From contig NZ_JAAWUO010000008.1 in assembly GCF_013304825.1 (NCBI RefSeq), forward strand, positions 84,241 to 148,240: DNA of 64,000 bases. The letters are read 5' to 3'. Origin of the DNA: Blautia schinkii (lineage in GTDB: Bacteria > Bacillota > Clostridia > Lachnospirales > Lachnospiraceae). The notes under the pieces were generated by a model that made no database searches, was not told where the DNA came from, and worked only from the letters and a program-made list of their open reading frames with translations. A program made the translations under genes and the position numbers. The first letter of the stretch is position 1; every line of letters begins with the position of its first letter. Positions 32,277-39,788 of the stretch are shown here, one piece after another.

Positions 32277-33332
32277 ATGACAGTGGAATTAGAAAGAAAG
32301 TTTTATAAGTGGTATAAAAGAATTAATATAAGTTGCGATGAACAGAAAACAACTAATAGATGGGATGGTATACAAAATGCGGTAGGTTTATTTGAAAATT
32401 TAGTTGATATATCAGGATTACTAAAAATATATTATAGATTATCGTTTGACGTTTCAATAAAAGATCAATTTGTTGAATGTTTTGCAACAGAGGATAAATC
32501 ATTTGATGAAACGAATGAAGAAGAAATGGTTATTTTAGCGGGAGGAGTTCTAGCCCAATTATTGGGACAAGAGAACAATATATTTGTAGCATATTCATTA
32601 TTAATATTAGATACATATTATGAGGCACCTTTAAAAGAATTATCTGATATGGCAAGTAGTGTGCTCTCTGATATGTCTAAAGAAATTAAAAAATCTGAAG
32701 AGAGCAATTTAGATACAATAAAGAAAATTGATTTAAAAGAGGTAGAAGAAATTATTTCAGAAACGTCAGACTTGACTGAAGAAGGGGTAGATAAGTTAGT
32801 TACAATTATTAAATTATTGAATGAAAATATGAATATACTAGTTCAAGTATTAGGAAATGAGAATAGAAAATATCAAGAGGATACCGGAATCCTGAGTTGG
32901 ATTGTAGGGGAATGGAGTGATATTTTAGAAATGCCTTTAATGGAGGTAAAAAAAGTAAATGGGGCTTTTGTTATAGGGGCAGAATTGTCAGATTTAGTAA
33001 AGTTATACCCAGGTCCGTATGCGGCAAAAGCGTTTATAAAAAGAATGTTAGATAAATGTATTGATGATGTGACGGAAATTACGCTAACAGAATTTATTGA
33101 TAGGCAAGATGAGAAAATCAGGAGTTTTATGGTGAAGAAGTACGGAAAGGATTGCGATAATAGGCTTTTACCAATAATTTCTGCAATTAAAGCATCACTT
33201 AGTGTGGATGAAGCTAAATTATGGACACCTGTTTATAAAAAAGCATGGAAAATCAACCCTGATGAAATTAGATTTGATTTGCTAACATGGTCAGAATTGA
33301 TGTATCGGGAATGTATGATTAGTACATACTAG
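32277..33332 (+). CDS. All-helical GTPase-system protein (GASH-like)
   Basis: A 351-residue protein, predicted almost entirely helical, acidic in the middle (EVEEIISETSDLTEEGVDKL). No catalytic motif or convincing membrane segment. It lies 21 bases after the phosphoesterase gene and 19 before the first GTPase. Predicted GTPase conflict systems contain an all-helical component called GASH (GTPase-associated system helical); position, size and helicity fit, but I name it from context rather than from a sequence motif. Confidence 0.5.
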   Translation: MTVELERKFYKWYKRINISCDEQKTTNRWDGIQNAVGLFENLVDISGLLKIYYRLSFDVSIKDQFVECFATEDKSFDETNEEEMVILAGGVLAQLLGQENNIFVAYSLLILDTYYEAPLKELSDMASSVLSDMSKEIKKSEESNLDTIKKIDLKEVEEIISETSDLTEEGVDKLVTIIKLLNENMNILVQVLGNENRKYQEDTGILSWIVGEWSDILEMPLMEVKKVNGAFVIGAELSDLVKLYPGPYAAKAFIKRMLDKCIDDVTEITLTEFIDRQDEKIRSFMVKKYGKDCDNRLLPIISAIKASLSVDEAKLWTPVYKKAWKINPDEIRFDLLTWSELMYRECMISTY

Positions 33333-33351
33333 GATGAGAGGAATCTAATAA

Positions 33352-34314
33352 ATGGACAACATAAATGAAGAAAAAATAGAGGACATATTAAGTGATGAAA
33401 TAGATCTTGAAGATTCGGATTCTACCGAAGAAAGCAATAGCGAAAGTTCTGATGCTATATATTATCTGAACTCAGGAGAAGCATTGAATAGTAAAGAAAC
33501 GTACGAAATTACTGCAAGGGAAAAAACTAAGTTAGTGGTTTTGGCTGGACTTGCGGGAAGTGGAAAAACAACAATAGAAACTAGTTTGTATCAAATGTTT
33601 CAGAAAAAAACTGTGGGTGGGTTTTATTTTGCTGGTTCCAATACTATTCAAGGGTATGAGCAAAGAGCTTTTTTTACTAGAACAAAATCAAGAGGAACAA
33701 CGCCAACAACTCAGCGAACTAGCCTAGAGATTGGTCGTTCGTTTTTGCATTTAAGATTATGGGAAAGAGAAACAGACGAATTTTGTAATTTATTGTTTGC
33801 AGATTTGTCAGGTGAAGCATTTGAGACGCATATCGGGCGAGTTGATGAAGTGAAGCAAGACTTTCCTTTTATGGATAGAGCGGATTACTTTGTGGGTGTA
33901 TTAGATGGAGAAATGATAAATAATAAGCGTAAAAGGAATGGAGCGGTAGCTGCAATGATTGAATTGGCGCGAACATTTTATGATGCAGAGCTAGTTGGTA
34001 GAGGGTGTGTTTTGCAAATAGTTTTTAGCAAATGTGATGTGTTTAGCGATGATATTGAAACAATATTAAAAAAAGTTGAGCAACGTATTTGTGAGCAATT
34101 TAAAAATATGTTTCTCAATATTCAATTCTATAGAGTTGCTGCAATGCCAGAGTTCGTAGGTAAATTTGAAGTTGGATATGGAATAGAAGAGCTGTTGAAG
34201 AGTTGGATGAAAAAGAAAGAAGAAGTAAAAGGTGAAGAAAAGACTGAAATAGATAAATCATTATCGGAATTTGACAGTTTGTTTTATAAGCTGTTGGGGG
34301 GTACAAATGAATAG
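33352..34314 (+). CDS. First small GTPase of the system (double-GTPase family type)
   Basis: A 320-residue protein with GAGAGGAA upstream. An acidic N-terminal tail (residues 1-45) is followed by a P-loop, LAGLAGSGKTTIETS (about 63-77), a switch I-like stretch with threonines (RGTTPTTQRTS), the G3 motif FADLSGE (about 150) and a G4-like FSKCDVF (about 224). This is a TRAFAC-like GTPase with the unusual DLSGE box instead of DTAGQ. The next gene's product shares that box. Pairs of such GTPases are described as DO-GTPase1 and DO-GTPase2 in predicted conflict systems. Confidence 0.75.
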   Translation: MDNINEEKIEDILSDEIDLEDSDSTEESNSESSDAIYYLNSGEALNSKETYEITAREKTKLVVLAGLAGSGKTTIETSLYQMFQKKTVGGFYFAGSNTIQGYEQRAFFTRTKSRGTTPTTQRTSLEIGRSFLHLRLWERETDEFCNLLFADLSGEAFETHIGRVDEVKQDFPFMDRADYFVGVLDGEMINNKRKRNGAVAAMIELARTFYDAELVGRGCVLQIVFSKCDVFSDDIETILKKVEQRICEQFKNMFLNIQFYRVAAMPEFVGKFEVGYGIEELLKSWMKKKEEVKGEEKTEIDKSLSEFDSLFYKLLGGTNE

Positions 34315-35140
34315 GAAAATATTTATTATGGGTGCACCGAATGCTGGCAAAAGTACATATTTAGCAGCTTTGTGGCATAGTGTTATCCAAACTGAGATGC
34401 CAATAAAGTTTAAATTAAAAAGGATGGAGAAAGACACTCAATATCTTTATAGTTTGGAAAAAAAGTGGTTAGCTGTTGAACCATTAGAGCGAACTGTCAT
34501 AGGACAGGAAGTGTCAGAATTAACTCTTCTATTAACAGACGGAAATCAAGATTTAGAAGTGGAATTTCCAGATTTATCTGGAGAGACATTTCAAAATATA
34601 TATGAAAATAGAGAAATGTCCCAGCATCTATATCAAAAGATTTGCGATGCAAATGCAATTTTATATTTTATTAATGTGGAGAATATTTATCATGGACAAT
34701 TAATTTCTGAAGTTTCAGAAGAAATTCGAAATGCTGGACAGGAAGAGTACAGAGAGAGAAAACCGAGTCAAGATGATCCGACTCAAATACAAATTATAGA
34801 TTTATTACAAGCCATTGCAGAGATTAAAAGAAGTCAAGTAAAGCTTGGAATTATTTTTTCTGCATGGGATCTGATTGATGATATGGAGAATGTTAATCCG
34901 AGAAAATATTTAAAAAATAATATGAATATGCTTTGGCAGTATTTAGAAGCAAATTGTCGAAAGTTTGATACGGTAATCTGGGGAGTAAGTGCATTAGGTG
35001 GAAAATTAGATGATTTTGAAGAACTTTTGGATATAGAAGATCCTATAACGAGAATTAAAGTTATAAATGAGAATAAGTCTATTTCACACGATGTCACATC
35101 AATTATTGCTGAAATGTCAGGTGAAACAAATGGGTATTGA
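34307..35140 (+). CDS. Second small GTPase of the system (double-GTPase family type)
   Basis: A 277-residue protein from ATG 34307, overlapping the first GTPase by eight bases, with a GGGGGG site. The P-loop is IMGAPNAGKSTYLAAL at the very N-terminus, G3 is FPDLSGETF (about 90), and the G4 region FSAWDLID (about 183) carries Asp but not the usual NKxD. The shared DLSGE box with the upstream GTPase supports a paired function, perhaps as a heterodimer. The stop overlaps the GAP1-like start by 11 bases. Confidence 0.75.
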   Translation: MNRKIFIMGAPNAGKSTYLAALWHSVIQTEMPIKFKLKRMEKDTQYLYSLEKKWLAVEPLERTVIGQEVSELTLLLTDGNQDLEVEFPDLSGETFQNIYENREMSQHLYQKICDANAILYFINVENIYHGQLISEVSEEIRNAGQEEYRERKPSQDDPTQIQIIDLLQAIAEIKRSQVKLGIIFSAWDLIDDMENVNPRKYLKNNMNMLWQYLEANCRKFDTVIWGVSALGGKLDDFEELLDIEDPITRIKVINENKSISHDVTSIIAEMSGETNGY

Positions 35141-37070
35141 AAAGACGATTATTGAACAAACATTGCATGGTTATTCTAATGGTCATAGATTATTAAGCTT
35201 TTCAAAAAAATTCTCAGACAACGAAATAAAGAAGATGACCATTTTAAGTGATTTATCTGGAAATGAATTCGTAAATGGATTTGAAAAATATTATACAGGA
35301 TATAGATTAAATAGTGACACGATAGTACTTGCTTGTACCTGGTACGCAACTGAGATGAAAAGACCAGGATGTGTATGGACCCATTCTTTAATTTTTTCTG
35401 AAAATGATTTGAGAAAATATGGGGGTGAGATGGGGGCAGTTTTTTCACTATTTAGAAAGCCTAAAAATAATAATGATTTTTCGTATTATAATAAATCATT
35501 AGAAATTGATTCTGAAAGCAAGTTTGATTTTGATAAACAAAAATTAAAATATTTAATTTGGTGTTTATGGGGCAATAGGTCACCTTTAGTTGTATTCTCA
35601 AATTGTGCTTCTGAATATGAAAATGAAATAGTATATTTATTTTTAACGCAGCATGACATATTGGAAGAGAACTTCTCGTTTTGTACAGGATCGGTTTCGT
35701 TAAGAAGTATTGAACAAACGATAATGAATTTCCAAATCGCACCTGATAAATTATCAAGAAGTGGATTTCAGATAGGAAATGGTGTAGTCGAAGCAAAAGA
35801 GGAAAGAATAATAAAAAGTTATCCAATGTGGGTTAATAAAGCATCGGAATATCTAGTATTAGATAATATAAAAGACTTTAAAAAATTTGTATCAGGATTT
35901 TCTAATACTTATAAACGGTCAAATTATTTTTCAGCATTTATGAAATTATATGTTGGTTCTAGAGCAGAAAGCAAAAAACTTAGTTTAGATAGTCTGTTGC
36001 AAATGGCTTCTGCAATATTTAATGAAAAAAAGAATATATGTAAAGAAATTGTAGATTTATATTTTCAGAACTATTTTTCATATTGGACCGGGGAGGGAAA
36101 TTATGTAAATACTCTAAAATTTTTCATTGATAATTTGTGGTTAGATGTTAATAGAAAAAATATTGAAAAGATGGTAATGGGAGGCATAGAATCAGAATAT
36201 GAACAAATTAAATTGTTATTTAACAATATAGTAGGTTCAGAAGAGAATAGTGTCATTGAAGAAATATTAGAAGTGCTTGCACATAACATTAACTTGAGCC
36301 TTTTTGAAGATTTTACTAATATGAAATATGAATGCTGCAGTATAATGATTACATTGAATTCAGAATATGCTCAGTGTCATGGATTATGGAATCAAAATAA
36401 GGGATTTCAGCAGGGAATAATTAGGTGTTTGGATCCCAAGCAAGGTGATGAAACGCTTAAAAAACAGATAATATCAACGGTTCTTGCAGTAAGTGATTTT
36501 GATTTGGCATATGACTTATATAGAGTTTATGGTGAAGTATGTATAAATGTATTTTGGAATTACGCTATGCTAAATTTAAATGGGAAAAGTATTAGGGGAA
36601 TAAAACAGATTATAGGAAAAGATACATCTAAATGTATTGCAATGATAAAAGATAATCTGAAGGATAGAGAGTGTTTGCTATTTTTGATAGATATTACAAA
36701 TTCTTATAATTATTCTATAAAGAATATAACGGAAAATGAACTAAAACAGTTATTTAAAACACTCAAACCAGAACTATGCAATAAAAAAGAGCAAGAATCT
36801 TTAGCGCGGTTTCTAATACCAATATGTCTTATAGACGATTTTATGGTTGATACGGAAATAGTTCGATTTGCTTATATACAGGTGAATCGTTTACTAGCGA
36901 CACAATCTTTTCCAGAATATGAATGGGAAAAATTGGAAGAATTATTGCCGGAAGTGGCTTGGTATAATAATTGGGATCGGTGCAAGCGGCTCAGAAAAGG
37001 TTTAAAGAAAAAAGGATATCAAATAAAAGAACTAAAAGAAAAGGAAGAATTGCCGAAGTATCTTTTATAG
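35130..37070 (+). CDS. GAP1-like protein (GTPase-associated protein 1)
   Basis: A 646-residue protein from ATG 35130, six bases after AGGTGA and overlapping the second GTPase. The N-terminus, IEQTLHGYSNGHRLLSFSKK, is the hallmark of the GAP1 N-terminal domain; DLSGNEF, YYTGYRL and CVWTHSLIF follow. The middle and C-terminal parts (about 230-646) are helical with no known catalytic motif. GAP1 proteins are known from genome analysis as constant partners of the double GTPases. Whether they activate the GTPase or are effectors has not, to my knowledge, been settled. A/T-rich throughout. Confidence 0.8.
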   Translation: MGIEKTIIEQTLHGYSNGHRLLSFSKKFSDNEIKKMTILSDLSGNEFVNGFEKYYTGYRLNSDTIVLACTWYATEMKRPGCVWTHSLIFSENDLRKYGGEMGAVFSLFRKPKNNNDFSYYNKSLEIDSESKFDFDKQKLKYLIWCLWGNRSPLVVFSNCASEYENEIVYLFLTQHDILEENFSFCTGSVSLRSIEQTIMNFQIAPDKLSRSGFQIGNGVVEAKEERIIKSYPMWVNKASEYLVLDNIKDFKKFVSGFSNTYKRSNYFSAFMKLYVGSRAESKKLSLDSLLQMASAIFNEKKNICKEIVDLYFQNYFSYWTGEGNYVNTLKFFIDNLWLDVNRKNIEKMVMGGIESEYEQIKLLFNNIVGSEENSVIEEILEVLAHNINLSLFEDFTNMKYECCSIMITLNSEYAQCHGLWNQNKGFQQGIIRCLDPKQGDETLKKQIISTVLAVSDFDLAYDLYRVYGEVCINVFWNYAMLNLNGKSIRGIKQIIGKDTSKCIAMIKDNLKDRECLLFLIDITNSYNYSIKNITENELKQLFKTLKPELCNKKEQESLARFLIPICLIDDFMVDTEIVRFAYIQVNRLLATQSFPEYEWEKLEELLPEVAWYNNWDRCKRLRKGLKKKGYQIKELKEKEELPKYLL

Positions 37071-37331
37071 CATGGTTGGAATTTAAAGGGATATAATGAA
37101 GACTTTTATTTTTTTAATATTTACTGTATACCAAATCGCTAAAAAAGTCTCCTGAAGTGTGTTCAATTACAATACTATGATGAGAGGGGATATTTCATAG
37201 TCTGTAAATAACTGGACCCGTTGGAAAATAATTATTTACTACAGGTCCAATTTTTCATTATCATACTTCTGTATAGAGAAATCTCTTATTCGTAAACGCT
37301 CAATAGCGAGTACCTTTCTTTAAATTTTGGT

Positions 37332-37430
37332 GTTTGAGATAATAGTCTAAAAAGTTAAGTCAAGATAGTATGAAAAGTTTAATACTCAACTTTTTATACC
37401 GGGAAGGAGTTAGACTATGAGTTCTCAAAC
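37332..37430. mobile_element. MITE-like palindromic element
   Basis: About 99 bp with nested inverted arms. GTTTGAGATAATAGTCTAA (37332-37350) matches the reverse complement of TTAGACT-ATGAG-TTCTCAAAC (37410-37430), and AAAGTTAAGT pairs imperfectly with ACTCAACTTT inside. It contains GGAAGGAG and an ATG (37417) that opens only nine codons. It lies right at the 5' break of the gene at 37439, so it may have inserted there. No transposase is present. Confidence 0.5.
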
Positions 37431-37438
37431 AAGTTTAG

Positions 37439-37867
37439 TTGCCTGATCCGTATCTCAAGGGGAATAAGGTAGGCAATAGACCACATTATTATTGTTTTGA
37501 AGATAATGTTACGGGAATTTATTGGATGATACCGCTTTCTAGCAGAATAGATAAATTTCGGAAAATAATAGAGAAAAAGGAACAGGTGGGTGTTGGAAAA
37601 CCTTGTGATATTCTGCATATTGTGAAATTGGACGATAGTCGAGAAAGTGTATTTTTAATACAAGATATGTTTCCGATTACAGAGGAATACATAGAACGTG
37701 AGTATACGATTGCCAGAAATCATTTGATGTTGACCAGTGAACATGCGGCAAAAGTAATTGAGCAGAAAGCAAGAAAAGTGTTGGGAATGTTAAAGCGTGG
37801 TGTGAAGTTTATGCCTACACAGCCGGATGTGCTATCAATATTAGAGAAATTAAAGCAGAAAGAGTAG
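37439..37867 (+). pseudogene. 5'-truncated gene of unknown function
   Basis: 142 readable codons: DPYLKGNKVGNRPHYYCFED, IYWMIPLSSRIDKFRKII, VFLIQDMFPITEEYIEREYT. The frame begins at TTG 37439 without a ribosome binding site, inside what looks like a continuing domain. The ATG at 37417 with a good site is one base out of frame. So the 5' end has been lost, possibly by the palindromic element before it, or a frameshift lies near 37438. The overall pattern (short basic protein, a PLSS motif) recalls small endoribonuclease toxins such as the ToxN/AbiQ group, but I cannot confirm that. Confidence 0.5.
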
Positions 37868-37874
37868 TGTTTCA

Positions 37875-37961
37875 TGGCTCTATTTTGGCTCTAATAATTT
37901 GGTATGAGAAAAATATCAGATAAAATACAGAGAATATGAATACAAAACAACACAAATGTGT
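37875..37961. repeat. Right-end signals of element C: TGGCTCTA pair and operator copy
   Basis: TGGCTCTA at 37875-37882 and 37886-37893 (11-bp period). At 37950-37961 ACACAAATGTGT, identical to the operator at 23703-23714, followed by the same ACT. Confidence 0.65.
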
Positions 37962-38014
37962 ACTGAAAAGTGCCTAGATTATTCCGCCCGCACCCGAATT
38001 CGAGTAAGAGCCAC

Positions 38015-38059
38015 AAGTCTTGGAATCAGCTAAACAAGCGGCTTCCGAGACTTTTTCTT
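38015..38059. terminator. Terminator-like hairpin at the end of element C
   Basis: AAGTCTTGGAA (38015-38025) pairs over its whole length with TTCCGAGACTT (38043-38053), then TTTCTTTT. Its place relative to the two repeat pairs is the same as that of the 22230-22270 hairpin. Confidence 0.65.
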
Positions 38060-38065
38060 TTGCTC

Positions 38066-38086
38066 TGCTACTAATTTGCTACTAAT
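38066..38086. repeat. Paired TGCTACTAAT repeats, 11-bp period
   Basis: TGCTACTAAT at 38066-38075 and 38077-38086. Third specificity of the paired-repeat class in this window. It probably belongs to the remnant element whose integrase fragment lies next to it (38168-38713). Confidence 0.55.
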
Positions 38087-38167
38087 AGCAACTACTCTTT
38101 TTTTATCGTTTTCATATGTTGGCTTTAACTTTAATAGCAAGAAACCCTGATGACTGCGGGATTTCTT

Positions 38168-38713
38168 CTATATGATCTTTCTTTGTGGAATCTGGATGAT
38201 TTTCCCTGATGCGGTATTTGGTGGTACTAATACAGGTCCGAACTGAGGTCGGGCGGTTACATCTGAAACATTGTTCTGCGTCACTTCACATGTGATACAT
38301 GCGGCTTCAAGCAGAGGGGTATTAGATGGTGGTTCAGGTGTTGGCGAATCTGTTGCCTGCAATGATTCCAGACTATGCACAAGCTCCTGCTGTTTATGTG
38401 GAAACAGATGGGAGTATGTGTTAAGGGTTGTGGATACTTTTTCGTGTCCGAGCCTGTCTGCTAACATTAAGGCATCACAGCCCTGATTTATAAGTAAGCT
38501 GGCGTGCGAGTGCCTGATATCGTGGATTCGGATCTTCTTTACACATGTGTTTTTACAACCTCTTATCATTTTGTGCGAGAGATATGATTTTGTTACCGGG
38601 AACAGCCTTTCATCTGCGTCAAGCATATATTTTGACTGGATATAGTCTGATAGTTTCTGGCAGAGAAAATCCGGAATCGGAAGTTTGATAATGATGTTCT
38701 TATAATCTAGCAT
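38168..38713 (-). pseudogene. N-terminally truncated tyrosine integrase
   Basis: 181 codons on the minus strand. Only the second half of the catalytic domain is left: HDIRHSHAS, GHEKVSTTLNTYSHLFPHKQ. The arm-binding and core-binding domains and the first catalytic Arg are missing, so it cannot recombine. It has an unusual C-terminal extension of about 65 residues (PTPEPPSNTPLL and onward). AGGAGG sits seven bases before ATG 38713, so the fragment may still be translated. Confidence 0.75.
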
Positions 38714-38896
38714 ACATTATCCTCCTGTAATAAATGTATTTTCATTCAATGGATGAATACACTTATTATCGCTGAGGCTGAATTAATAATCAAAGATGAT
38801 GCGACCGCTCAGCTTCGCATTTCGGCCGTTTTGCTCCGCAAAGCCGGCCGTTTGGATGTGCCATATGCATTAAAACTAAGAAGGGAAAAAATACTT

Positions 38897-39613
38897 ATGA
38901 TTGAATCTATTTTAGAAACTATTTTCCTATGCATAATAATAATTTCATTAGCATTATCTTTCATACAATATATTGGAATCAAAGTTGATACAAAAACATA
39001 CGAACCTGAAATTACATATATTGGAGACTATGTTCAAAGTGTAATTATTTTTTTGGCTATTTCGTCATTAGGTTTATTAATATATGTATATATTTATTTC
39101 AATAATATGAAAAGCTCGGCTTGGTATGACAGTGGTTTATTATTTATTGTGTATAGTGCCGTTACAGGATTTATCATTAACATTATTTACAGCGTAATAA
39201 TGAATATCATTAAATTTTTTGATAAGACAAAATCAACTTATTTTTTAAAGGATTATGAAAAAAAATGGACTTGGATACTCGTTATGCTTGCATATCAAAT
39301 ATATTATCTTTGCAATCAATTATACACTTATGGTTTTGCGTATCTGGCGTTAATTTTAAGTTACTTTTTTTGGATGAATCCTACAAAATTGGCATTTGAA
39401 GAAAAAATATCTGAGTTTAAATCTCTGACTCGTTCATACTGGTGTTGTTTTGTATTTATAATTATTTGTGGATTTGTTTCAATCCGTTATTCGAGTTTTC
39501 CATATTCTATTGCTGCTATTGTTGGAATAATATTAGGATTTATTATTGGAATCTTTCTTATGACTTGTATTTCTAAAAAAATGAAGAAAACAGATGAAAT
39601 AAAAAAATTATAG
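38897..39613 (+). CDS. Multi-pass membrane protein, unknown
   Basis: A 238-residue protein with about six hydrophobic segments, starting MIESILETIFLCIIIISLAL. ATG 38897 follows AGAAGGGA; an upstream in-frame ATG at 38753 would add 48 residues encoded by a distinctly G/C-rich stretch (CGGCCGTTTTGCTCCGC near 38823) that looks like debris from another sequence. No transporter or enzyme motif recognised. It is isolated between element remnants and ends before a strong hairpin, so it may be orphan cargo. Confidence 0.6.
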   Translation: MIESILETIFLCIIIISLALSFIQYIGIKVDTKTYEPEITYIGDYVQSVIIFLAISSLGLLIYVYIYFNNMKSSAWYDSGLLFIVYSAVTGFIINIIYSVIMNIIKFFDKTKSTYFLKDYEKKWTWILVMLAYQIYYLCNQLYTYGFAYLALILSYFFWMNPTKLAFEEKISEFKSLTRSYWCCFVFIIICGFVSIRYSSFPYSIAAIVGIILGFIIGIFLMTCISKKMKKTDEIKKL

Positions 39614-39716
39614 ACATTTCATAAACGAAGGAAGTAGTTTGATTTAGGCAGCTTTTATTGTCATACCTATTATGATATCGCGATACTATCATTCTATGAG
39701 ATTATGGTAATGCTTC

Positions 39717-39758
39717 AATTTTCTTTCGAGTTTTTTGATAAAAACTCGAAAGAAAATT
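39717..39758. terminator. Perfect 19-bp hairpin
   Basis: AATTTTCTTTCGAGTTTTT (39717-39735), loop TGAT, then the exact complement at 39740-39758. A/T runs on both arms make it a possible bidirectional terminator for the membrane-protein gene and the leftward transposase gene. It may also be an insertion-derived palindrome. Confidence 0.65.
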
Positions 39759-39788
39759 CGGTGAGTAACTTAAGATTTAGTAAAGTTA

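Noticed and set aside
37439..37867. Calling the truncated gene a ToxN/AbiQ toxin with RNA antitoxin repeats
   Set aside because: No tandem RNA repeats lie upstream and the family match rests only on a short PLSS-like stretch, so it stays unassigned.
37981..38060. Possible tRNA or tRNA fragment as attachment site
   Set aside because: The sequence pairs as a terminator hairpin; no T-loop GTTCRA consensus, anticodon arm or acceptor stem could be assembled.
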